Assembly (NCBI GenBank): GCA_958425285.1
Contig: CATZVV010000076.1
Location: 1-7,979 of the forward strand
Length of the DNA stretch: 7,979 nt
Origin: an uncultured Lachnoclostridium sp.
GTDB taxonomy: Bacteria; Bacillota; Clostridia; Lachnospirales; Lachnospiraceae
Direction: 5' to 3'
The notes below the pieces were generated by a model. It made no database searches, had not been told where the DNA came from, and saw only the letters and a list, made by a program, of their open reading frames with translations. Each line of letters begins with the position of its first letter. Position 1 is the first letter of the stretch. Positions 1 to 6,828 of this stretch are shown piece after piece. A program made the translations under genes and the position numbers.

Positions 1-183
1 CAGCTCCTCCGCCGCCTGATTGAGTTTTGAGATTTCTTCAAAATCTCCGTCATTGGCTCTATATTTCCTATATAGCTTTTCCGGCTTTACCTGCGTTCTT
101 CGATTGGTCTTATTTTTACCGGCGTCTTTTTTGCTTTTACGATAATTTTCAACCAGGCAGGTCAGTATTTTTTCCTCGTACAT
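1..183 (-). CDS. jetD: JetD, Wadjet nuclease subunit (N-terminal 61 residues, runs off left edge)
   Basis: Only the first 61 codons lie in the window; the frame is open to the edge. The visible protein begins MYEEKILTCLVENYRKSKKD and continues with a lysine/arginine-rich stretch (GKNKTNRRTQVKPEKLYRKY), then an acidic NDGDFEEI segment. This resembles the N-terminal DNA-binding region of JetD proteins from non-type-I Wadjet operons. The TOPRIM (DUF2220) catalytic domain would lie outside the window, so catalytic residues cannot be checked. In known systems JetD is the subunit that cleaves plasmid DNA after JetABC has extruded it. The ATG at 181-183 is 6 nt past the jetC stop and is served by AAGGAG at 195-200, inside the last jetC codons. 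Position after jetA-jetB-jetC is the strongest support for the call. Confidence 0.85.
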   Translation of the reverse strand, partial: MYEEKILTCLVENYRKSKKDAGKNKTNRRTQVKPEKLYRKYRANDGDFEEISKLNQAAEEL

Positions 184-189
184 CAAAGA

Positions 190-3100
190 CTACACTCCTT
201 CATATATATCAATAATTCCCATTTCCATAAGATCTGGTTTTGTCCGGAGCACCGGCAATACCACATCACATTCATTTCCGATCAATTCCGTTTTATCCGG
301 AGCACAGAAAATCATCTGAAGCTTCTGTTCCTCCATAAAACCCAGCATGATTTTTACATTGGTCGGATCCATTTTGGCAAACGGCTCATCGATGAACACC
401 AGTCTTGTTGAACTGCTCTTGTCATTATAAATCATAAGCAGCGCAGACAGCAAAATCAGCATGTATGGAATCTGTACCTCCGCCCCCGAATTATAGCCGG
501 ACTGCTTAGACAGCTTTGCTTTCGTGAGCACATCATTTGTCAGAAGAATTTCATAAGTCATATAGTTTCGATAATCTGCATAATGTCCAATCTTCTCCTT
601 ATCGTTGCTCTCCACGATATGATTAATAATTTTCTTAATATCCTGCTCCAGCACCTCGCCTTTGTCATTAGAATACGATGTCACAGCATCAAATATCATC
701 TGCCCTGAGCTGGATCCGATATCTTCGCGTTCTTTTAAATATCTGGCATACTCCAGAATTTTCTCATATTCCGAACTGTCCTTTACATACTTCACCTCAA
801 ATGCATATTGGGATTTAAATTCCAAACGTGCCAATTCCGCATTGATGAGTTTCAGGTCATCTCTGGCGGCCTCACAGGATTTTAATACCGTAAGGACAAA
901 TTCATTCTTGAATATTTCTTCATAACGCCTCGTCTGCTCCTTTAATTTTGCCTGTATTTCCTCTCTGTCATCCATCCAGATCCGGGATTCCCTTGCCTGG
1001 TAATCCGCTATGGAAGTATCCGTCATCGGGAGCTGGTTATCTCCTGTTCTCGATGCGTTATAGGAAGCCTGGCCACCTCTTAAGTTTTTCCCTGCTTCTT
1101 CCAAATTACGTTCTGCACGCGCTCTGTCCTTTAATGTACCGCCCAGTCCGCTTCTTCCATTGGCGATAAATTTATCGTAATCCTCCGTCGCTTTTGCATA
1201 GACAACATGTTTGTTAATCTTATGTTCTTTTAATTCCTCCCGTGAGGCACCAAGCTCTTCGCTGGCTTTTTCATAGTCCTTTTTATTCATATCATGCATT
1301 GTCTGCATTTTAGATTTATCTTCATATACAGCTTTTCGCTCATCGCCAACTGCCATAAGCTCCTGTTCCAATGCACTGACTCTCTGTGCAAGCTCCATGT
1401 ACTCCATATTATTCTTCTGTGCTTCTTCCAACGTCTTAAGCTCCGATTCTTTCGCGGAACAGTCAAGCAGTGCTCCTTCATATTCCTGGCAGGCATCGTA
1501 ATTGTATTCACCGAAGAATTGCATCTGCGTATCTAGATACGACATTTTAGACCTTTCGCCAGACAACTGTTCCTGATATTGGCTGTATACCTGCTTAAAA
1601 ATCTCCAATTGTTTAACAGCTTTGATCCTGTTTAACTCCATCGACTCCTGCCCCAGACAATAGAATCTAATGCGGTCAAACCGCAGGAAATAGCTGTCCA
1701 TGGCAACCGATACTCTTCCCTCTTTCGACATGGCATTCTCATAATTTCTCACCCTGTCTTTGGTCACAGCATGAAATCTTCCCAGCTGATAGTCAAAATA
1801 CTGCTTCGCCACCGGATTCTTTACTTCAATAAACTGAACCACAGAGTCTTCCTCGGGAACGATATGCTTCTTCATTAGCAGTTTTGTGTTGAATAAATGG
1901 GCATACTTATTCTTAGAAGCATTTAACACATCATCTGCGATATCGTAATATTCCGGTTCCACAAGAATGGTATATCTCCGTCTTCCAAGATACCCTTCCA
2001 GAGAATCACGCCATACCTCATCTTTCAGACCTAATACATATTCGCAGGCAAATCTTGCCTCTGACTGTATCTTTCTTTTTTCAAACTCCCGGTTAATTTC
2101 ATTTTTCAAGGCTACATAATCCGGTATCTCTGAAAAAGTAGTTTTTCTTGCTTCGCATTCTTCAATAATCTGTTGACAGTTACCCTGTTCCCGTTGATTC
2201 GTTTGCAAATCATCGTTGATTCTTGTTAACCTGCTGTGGATTTCGTCTCTGTGCTTTTTGATTTCTTCCGAAAAAGCAGTGATGCGGCTCTCCTTCTGGA
2301 CTTTCGTAACGGTCTTTTCTGTCAGGGAAGATAAAATCTTCTGTTCTGGCACGACATACTGCTCCTCTGCAAACCACGCAATCAATTCACTGACTTTTGT
2401 CTGGAAGTCACAAAGAGTTTCCTTTTCTTCCTTTAAGCGTGCTTTTACCTCCCGTGCCTTACTAAGCGCCTCCCTGGCGTCCACGATTGCCTTGGCACAA
2501 TCCATGGAATTCAGATTGTCTTTTGCTGTATGACAGGCGGCTCTTGTCTCTTCTTCACGGACTTCAATTACTTTCAGTTTCTTCTCGTCCTCAGCAATCT
2601 GTCTCGCCGCAATTTCCATATTGCGGGAAGTTTCTTCTATTGTTTTCTTACATTTCAAAAAACGTCTATATGTAATCTTTACGTCGTCAGCCAATATCAC
2701 ATTTCTTGCCCGCTTAAGTTCCTCAAAGAGTTTCAAGATCTCTTCCAGTTCCTTAATCTCAGCATCAATAATCTCAAAATTGGCATTCAATGTATCTATG
2801 TTATTCTTCGCTTCCACAAGCTTGGAAAAATCAACCTTCTTTTCTTCCAACACGCTCTCCCGGATAAACTGGTCGATTTTTGCATTGGGGTCATAGGACA
2901 TGATACTGCGAAGCTTACGCCTGAATGCTGCCAATTGCGGTTCGTTGAAACGCAGGCCGGTTCTTTGCATGAATTTTGAAAGGCCTTCTTTCACATCCAT
3001 CATCCTGAGTCCGTAATCCTTCTGCAGTTCCTGTGTACTGTACGGAACCGTCTGTCCGTCCCGCTCATAGGTATGGGCCATATCACTTAGCGTTTTATTC

Positions 3101-3486
3101 TCCATCACATATCTCTGTGTCTTGAATCCGTTACCGGAATCTGTATCAATAGCTGTACCCAGAAGAAATGTTCTTTCAATCTCAACTTCCTCCATTTCAA
3201 GAACGATGTGGGTATATACATTCGGCATCTTGTCGGCCGGTCTCATATAGGTGCCTGCTGTCGCATCGAGCAATCCGCGGGTATAGGAGGGTACCGTTCT
3301 GCTTCCTTTATTTTCCGTTGATTTATTAAACACCGTATCTCCATACAGCGCATACTTCACCGCATCCAGGAAAACGGATTTGCCGTTCCCGTTTTTTCCG
3401 GCAATCAGAGTGAACGAACCGATGGGAACGGTAATCTGGCCAAATGCATACCAGTTGATCAGCCGAACTTGTTTCAGTATAATCAT
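190..3486 (-). CDS. jetC: JetC, SMC-like ATPase of a Wadjet anti-plasmid system
   Basis: This 1098-residue protein has the full SMC/SbcC/MukB-like layout. The N-terminal ATPase half carries a Walker A motif, GKNGNGKS, at residues 30-37, following the typical opening IILKQVRLINWYAFGQ. Heptad-rich, charged coiled coil follows at about 220-470. A globular hinge-like domain sits at about 480-620, and a second coiled coil runs from about 620 to 890. The C-terminal ATPase half has a signature-like NSGAEVQ at 999-1005 and Walker B LVFIDEP at 1029-1035, with D1033 and E1034 as the expected metal and catalytic acids. By analogy with characterised Wadjet and MksB/EptC proteins, it is the motor that extrudes DNA loops with JetA and JetB. 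The ATG overlaps the jetB stop (ATGA) behind a strong GAGGAGG. The stop is TAG. Nothing is truncated or degraded. An SbcC-type repair ATPase is the alternative, but the jetA/jetB/jetD neighbours argue against it. Confidence 0.95.
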   Translation of the reverse strand: MIILKQVRLINWYAFGQITVPIGSFTLIAGKNGNGKSVFLDAVKYALYGDTVFNKSTENKGSRTVPSYTRGLLDATAGTYMRPADKMPNVYTHIVLEMEEVEIERTFLLGTAIDTDSGNGFKTQRYVMENKTLSDMAHTYERDGQTVPYSTQELQKDYGLRMMDVKEGLSKFMQRTGLRFNEPQLAAFRRKLRSIMSYDPNAKIDQFIRESVLEEKKVDFSKLVEAKNNIDTLNANFEIIDAEIKELEEILKLFEELKRARNVILADDVKITYRRFLKCKKTIEETSRNMEIAARQIAEDEKKLKVIEVREEETRAACHTAKDNLNSMDCAKAIVDAREALSKAREVKARLKEEKETLCDFQTKVSELIAWFAEEQYVVPEQKILSSLTEKTVTKVQKESRITAFSEEIKKHRDEIHSRLTRINDDLQTNQREQGNCQQIIEECEARKTTFSEIPDYVALKNEINREFEKRKIQSEARFACEYVLGLKDEVWRDSLEGYLGRRRYTILVEPEYYDIADDVLNASKNKYAHLFNTKLLMKKHIVPEEDSVVQFIEVKNPVAKQYFDYQLGRFHAVTKDRVRNYENAMSKEGRVSVAMDSYFLRFDRIRFYCLGQESMELNRIKAVKQLEIFKQVYSQYQEQLSGERSKMSYLDTQMQFFGEYNYDACQEYEGALLDCSAKESELKTLEEAQKNNMEYMELAQRVSALEQELMAVGDERKAVYEDKSKMQTMHDMNKKDYEKASEELGASREELKEHKINKHVVYAKATEDYDKFIANGRSGLGGTLKDRARAERNLEEAGKNLRGGQASYNASRTGDNQLPMTDTSIADYQARESRIWMDDREEIQAKLKEQTRRYEEIFKNEFVLTVLKSCEAARDDLKLINAELARLEFKSQYAFEVKYVKDSSEYEKILEYARYLKEREDIGSSSGQMIFDAVTSYSNDKGEVLEQDIKKIINHIVESNDKEKIGHYADYRNYMTYEILLTNDVLTKAKLSKQSGYNSGAEVQIPYMLILLSALLMIYNDKSSSTRLVFIDEPFAKMDPTNVKIMLGFMEEQKLQMIFCAPDKTELIGNECDVVLPVLRTKPDLMEMGIIDIYEGV

Positions 3487-4127
3487 GGCTCGTCCTCCTC
3501 TTCTTTACCCGTTATATCAGCCGCATCTTCCTCCTCCCCAGCCGAATCATTCTTCATGTACTCCGCCGTTACCGTTTGAAACTGGGCAATATTCCACCCA
3601 AACTGTAATGACGGATATAATGTAATGATTGCGTCCTCTGATTCGTCTTTCACATCATAATCAATGAGATTATATTTCTTAAATATCTTCATAGCAGCGG
3701 ACAACTTTGTCTTGTCCAGGTCCACCTCGTATACCTTGATTTTATCTATCAAATCTCCCCGCATTACCACATTCTCGTCACTGTAACCAAGGTTCTCCAA
3801 ATATACCTCCCACAATACAAGAAGCAGATGGTACTGCTCCGTTGTAAACGAGACAACATTGGCACGTTTTAGTCCTACCGCTTCTTCGTCGGCTTCATAG
3901 GGTTTCAGCATGGCAATTCTCACATTGGTATCCACAAACACATCAAACCCAATCATGCGGAGATAATCCGAGATATCCTGCCGGTTCGATTCCCTTGAGA
4001 TAAATGCATATAGCTTTTCATCCTTATCTCCCACAATAAAGGTGGAATCCAGCAGCTTACGGATGCAGCGCTTAAACAATATGCTATTTTCTTCTTTTAC
4101 AGAAATATTTAATTTGATATCACCCAT
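3483..4127 (-). CDS. jetB: JetB, MukE/KITE-like subunit of Wadjet
   Basis: A 214-residue soluble protein with no signal peptide or membrane segment. It fits the JetB slot by size (about 200 aa), by position between jetA and jetC, and by a composition compatible with winged-helix folds. Residues about 8-75 and 95-175 look like two such modules, the second containing TEQYHLLLVLWEVYLENLGY and KLSAAMKIFKKYNLIDYD. KITE subunits of SMC complexes are tandem winged-helix dimers that bind the kleisin (JetA) and regulate the motor. The last ~20 residues form a very acidic tail (EEEDAAD...EEEDEP), part of which is encoded by the ribosome binding site of jetC. The ATG directly follows the jetA TAA with no spacer and has AAGGA at 4136-4140, 8 nt upstream. 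The domain reading is inference; I see no diagnostic short motif. The operon position makes the call secure. Confidence 0.85.
   Translation of the reverse strand: MGDIKLNISVKEENSILFKRCIRKLLDSTFIVGDKDEKLYAFISRESNRQDISDYLRMIGFDVFVDTNVRIAMLKPYEADEEAVGLKRANVVSFTTEQYHLLLVLWEVYLENLGYSDENVVMRGDLIDKIKVYEVDLDKTKLSAAMKIFKKYNLIDYDVKDESEDAIITLYPSLQFGWNIAQFQTVTAEYMKNDSAGEEEDAADITGKEEEDEP
3494..3500 (-). promoter_or_regulatory. Ribosome binding site of jetC, embedded in the jetB coding end
   Basis: The minus strand reads GAGGAGG 7 nt before the jetC ATG. The same bases encode glutamate/aspartate codons of the acidic JetB tail. With the ATGA stop/start overlap this makes jetC translation likely to be coupled to jetB, which would help keep the subunits in proportion. 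Confidence 0.8.
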
Positions 4128-5552
4128 TTAACTTTTCCTTTTTATCCTAATCTTGCTAATCGTCGCAGCTTCTGTTTTCATCGTTCCATCTAAGAATTCC
4201 ACTTCATACGGGAATTCACCGCTGCCGGAATAAATGATACTGGCAGCCACCATCATGGCATCGTCTCTGGACTTAATCATTGTCTCATCCGGTATGACAC
4301 TTTCTCTGTCCATGAATAATTTATCAAAATAATCTGCCGCCTGCTTTACTCCATACCGGTCCGGGTACTCGTACAAAAGTTCTCTTGTCAGTCTTGCCTT
4401 GTCTTCCTCCGATAAGGAACTGCTCACAATCGCGCCGCTCTTTGTATTTGGTTTCCGCTTCTTTCTGCGCTCAATGGATTTTCTGCCGACATATTTATAG
4501 GACTGCAGGCCAAAGCATTTTGAGACAGCCCCCAGGATTGCTTTCTTCTTATCTGTCTCCAAATCCTTAATGGCCATCAGTAAATCATTTAGATAGGTCT
4601 GCAGATTGACACTGTTGCTTAACACCATAAGGATTCTGGTCGAATAAAGATTGTAATAGTTATTGATTTTCTTATCAATTAAATCCATCTCTTTTGCATA
4701 GTCATAGCTAATAAAACTTCTAACCTCAGAAAGCTGGCTGTCAACAAACTCACGGGCCTTGCTTTCCTCTACATTATTGAGGCTCTGATACTCCTTAATC
4801 ATGTTCTCATACACTTCCGTTTTTATGATTTTCCGAAGCATCTTCTCAATTTCTTCAATGTATCCCGGAATCAACCCGCCTTTCTTTATAAAAAAATAGT
4901 CATTGAAGAACGCTTCCATTATTTCGTCCCTGATAATAAACTGTCCCAGTTCGTTTGTCTCGGTCATTTTAATCACCATTCGCATGATAGCGCGAATGCT
5001 GTCCTTAAGTATAAGAAGCTCATTTTTCAAATCCGACACACTATCCACTGCCGGAACAAGTATATTAGAATATGGCCTGTGAGTTCTGCCATGATCCACA
5101 ATAAAAGCAGAATGCAGCACATCATAAATGAAAAAAATATGATTTGTCAATGCCGCATGGTTGTCACGATTAAATATCCTCTCAATGGCATCAATCAGCT
5201 TTCTGCAATAAGGCGCGACCGTGGCAATATTGTCACCATTTCTGCCTATCTCTCTTTCTGAAATCCAACCACAGTGTCTGAAATATCTTAAAATTGCACC
5301 TGCATTTTCCGTTTCTGATTTTTTACTGCTGATATTCTCGTCAGCATTTCCACTGTTATCTTCCTCTGCCACTTCATATCTGCAATTTCTAAAATAAAGA
5401 ATTAAAGTGTCTCTGGCATCCGTCTCATAAAGAAGCGGCACAGACTTTGACTTTTCAATAAGCTGCAAGATACAATCATAGTAGATTCTTTTATTTTTAC
5501 AACAAAACGGATTAAAAAAATGTTCATACCCCACATTATCAAAAAGTATCAT
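4128..5552 (-). CDS. jetA: JetA, kleisin-like subunit of a non-type-I Wadjet system
   Basis: A 474-residue protein opening MILFDNVGYEHFFNPFCCKN, which resembles the JetA family of Bacillota Wadjet operons (formerly a DUF family, I believe DUF5716) rather than the DUF3375 JetA of type I. The N-terminal ~150 residues look winged-helix-like. A low-complexity acidic/serine insert lies at about 62-82. A mostly helical middle (about 165-345) includes coiled-coil-prone segments. A strongly basic patch, GRKSIERRKKRKPNTKS, lies at 356-372, and a compact C-terminal region, likely a second winged helix, covers about 380-474. Kleisins of this class bridge the SMC heads and carry the KITE subunits. The ATG at 5550-5552 has AAGGAG 7 nt upstream; an ATG 7 nt earlier is out of frame. 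It is the first gene of the operon, since only pseudogene sequence lies upstream. Family membership rests on recollection and gene order; subtype is uncertain. Confidence 0.85.
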   Translation of the reverse strand: MILFDNVGYEHFFNPFCCKNKRIYYDCILQLIEKSKSVPLLYETDARDTLILYFRNCRYEVAEEDNSGNADENISSKKSETENAGAILRYFRHCGWISEREIGRNGDNIATVAPYCRKLIDAIERIFNRDNHAALTNHIFFIYDVLHSAFIVDHGRTHRPYSNILVPAVDSVSDLKNELLILKDSIRAIMRMVIKMTETNELGQFIIRDEIMEAFFNDYFFIKKGGLIPGYIEEIEKMLRKIIKTEVYENMIKEYQSLNNVEESKAREFVDSQLSEVRSFISYDYAKEMDLIDKKINNYYNLYSTRILMVLSNSVNLQTYLNDLLMAIKDLETDKKKAILGAVSKCFGLQSYKYVGRKSIERRKKRKPNTKSGAIVSSSLSEEDKARLTRELLYEYPDRYGVKQAADYFDKLFMDRESVIPDETMIKSRDDAMMVAASIIYSGSGEFPYEVEFLDGTMKTEAATISKIRIKRKS

Positions 5553-5559
5553 TCTGCAT

Positions 5560-5565
5560 CTCCTT
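5560..5565 (-). promoter_or_regulatory. Ribosome binding site of jetA
   Basis: AAGGAG lies 7 nt upstream of the ATG at 5552. It decides the start between two ATGs 7 nt apart, because the nearer-to-SD one is out of frame. The site overlaps the TGA that ends the KilA-N remnant, so the intact operon begins exactly where the degraded region stops. Confidence 0.75.
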
Positions 5566-5716
5566 CACTTATATACGTTCAGTCTAAATTCTATTACATC
5601 TCGATTCTTCATCCAATTCTGAATAAGTGCGGTAGGATCATGGCTTTTATATCGGCAATATCTGTCAATGAAATAAATTCATTTTCAAAATCCTGTGTAT
5701 AGATTCCAATGTCTAT
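5565..5716 (-). pseudogene. KilA-N domain remnant with frameshift, abutting jetA
   Basis: No long reading frame exists here, but translating the minus strand in two frames recovers a KilA-N domain. One frame gives DFENEFISLTDIADIKA (5692-5642). After 2 extra bases (or one lost base) at 5641-5640, another frame gives DPTALIQNWMKNRDVIEF (5639-5586). KilA-N proteins typically show ISLTD(I/M)A, then I.NW(M/L).(N/T)R.T(V/I)EF, in exactly this order and spacing. Similarity stops at IEF; a few unrelated codons then reach TGA at 5567-5565, within the jetA ribosome binding site. The upstream side is closed by a TGA at 5719-5717 and has no usable start. KilA-N is a DNA-binding domain common in phage antirepressor-like and accessory proteins. 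Only about the first 50 residues of a normally 200+ residue protein survive, so this is a dead fragment, probably cut when the jet operon arrived. Confidence 0.8.
5588..5616 (-). promoter_or_regulatory. Possible sigma-70-type promoter for the jet operon
   Basis: On the minus strand TTGGAT (5616-5611) is followed after exactly 17 nt by TAGAAT (5593-5588), a five-of-six match to the -10 consensus with a weak -35. It would give a leader of about 30 nt before jetA. The bases are inherited from KilA-N coding sequence, so the match may be fortuitous. I saw no better candidate between 5553 and 5754, and no obvious operator or terminator there. Confidence 0.3.
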
Positions 5717-5754
5717 TCAGTTTGCATAAATGGTGTCATTAATTAGTTTCCCCG

Positions 5755-6585
5755 TTATCCCTGAACCTGGCGCTCTGCCTGCAGCTCCGCATAGTCAAGG
5801 GACAGGGACACAATTCTCTCCATGTACGACATCTCCTTGTCACTTAAATAGTTTTTGGCAATCGACACATCTGATTTTAATATCTTTCTGTCAGGAGCTG
5901 CATCCCATGTGGTTAAGCCCATATGTTCTTTCTCTGCATCCGCACGTTCTACAATCAGTTCTGCGGCTGTATGTCTGTGAACGGCCCAATGCATTTTATT
6001 CTGTACAGTTTGAAAAAAGCGGCGAGTCGTCTTTGCATCCTTATCGTAATCAAAGGCCGTGGCATACAGGTCAGTGATTTTCTGATAAAACTTACGCTCC
6101 GAAAGACGAATCTCACGGATGTTCTGTAACTAACGCTCAAAATATTCATCAGTGAACATATGCCCCTTTTTGAGGCGCTCTTTATCAATTGTCCAGCCTT
6201 GGATGGTATAATCCTTAACGATTTGACCCGACCATTCACGGAAACGGACAGCGCGGTCATTGTTAACTTTGAAGCCACCAGCAATAATCATTTGAAGATT
6301 ATAGTGCTTTGTACTATACTGTTTTCCATCGGCAGCAGTTATAAAGTATTTCTTTACAACTGCCTCTTCAACCAATTCACCATCATCCAATATTTTCTTA
6401 ATATGCTGACCGATGTTCTGCACCGACACATCGTAAAGTTGAGCCATCATTCTTTGCGTCAACCAAATATTTTCATCCTCATAACGCATTTCCATACTAT
6501 CAGCATTGTCACCAATAGCTGCCACATAGGTAAGATATTCCGCTGTTGAACTATATATTGTTATTTCATCTTTCCTCTTTGACAT
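5755..6585 (-). pseudogene. RhuM-family protein gene with in-frame TAG and lost C-terminus
   Basis: The frame from ATG 6585 reads MSKRKDEITIYSSTAEYLTY, then MRYEDENIWLTQRMMAQLYD, KHYNLQMIIAGGFKVNNDRA and FREWSGQIVKDYTIQGW. These are hallmarks of the virulence RhuM family. After FTDEYFER (residue 151) there is a TAG at 6132-6130. The same frame continues with LQNIREIRLSERKFYQKITD, TVQNKMHWAVHRHTAAELIV and GLTTWDAAP, ending at TAA 5757-5755. The amber sits where relatives usually have Gln or Leu (F-E-K-Q-L-Q type context). The total, 276 codons, is short of the usual ~330: the final segment (the .PMTM.DW region) is gone. RhuM proteins have no firmly known biochemical role; they occur in pathogenicity islands, prophages and defence islands. 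No good Shine-Dalgarno precedes the ATG, because its upstream region is GNAT coding sequence. Confidence 0.88.
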
Positions 6586-6828
6586 GGTACACCACCAATC
6601 CATGATTTTTTGGTTAACTCCGATATTCTTCAATTTAAATAGCATATTCATAAACGGCATGTTATCCCAGAACAGATTCCACTGCAACCAGCCTATAAGC
6701 ATTCCGTTATCCTCTGCCACAGTTACCCGTCCAAGCGATACGGCGAACTCCAATTCTGTTACCCGGATGTGCTAATCATATAAAGAAAGTGTTTCAATGT
6801 CTGATTTTTCCACAAACCTAATCTTCAC
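6586..6828 (-). pseudogene. GNAT acetyltransferase 5' fragment, fused in frame to RhuM
   Basis: Starting at GTG 6828-6826 behind GGAGGGGAG, the minus strand reads (M)KIRFVEKSDIETLSLYD, a TAG at 6774-6772, then HIRVTELEFAVSLGRVTVAE and DNGMLIGWLQWNLFWDNMPF followed by MNMLF. The E.NG..IGWL...LFWDN.PFMNMLY block is typical of a GNAT (Gcn5-related N-acetyltransferase) family common in Bacillota. Right after it, where the acetyl-CoA-binding (R/Q)xxGxG/A motif should be, the sequence degenerates. A weakly GNAT-like QKIMDWWCTM follows and then runs in frame into the RhuM start. The C-terminal half of the enzyme is missing, so no activity is expected. The open frame from 6753 to 6130 that joins the two is therefore a chimera of two broken genes. 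GTG is preferred as start because an ATG one base upstream is followed at once by TGA. Confidence 0.8.

Noticed and set aside
2530..2979. Plus-strand open reading frame of 149 codons, and other plus-strand frames across 1-5552
   Set aside because: They lie wholly opposite the jet genes, which have clear motifs, good starts and ribosome binding sites. Their products are biased, Phe/Ser/Leu-rich antisense-type sequences with no recognisable domain.
5642..5670. TTGACA on the minus strand within the KilA-N remnant as a -35 box
   Set aside because: The perfect hexamer has no -10-like hexamer at 16-18 nt; the TATAAA nearby is only 11 nt away. It is explained by the conserved Leu-Thr-Asp codons of KilA-N.
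5755..5994. A separate 79-codon gene on the minus strand
   Set aside because: Its first Met is internal to RhuM sequence; the frame continues upstream with RhuM similarity to the TAG at 6130-6132, so it is the C-terminal part of the same broken gene.
5955..6284. Minus-strand 109-codon reading frame
   Set aside because: It overlaps RhuM in another frame and its product shows no family resemblance; RhuM similarity is in the other frame across the whole interval.
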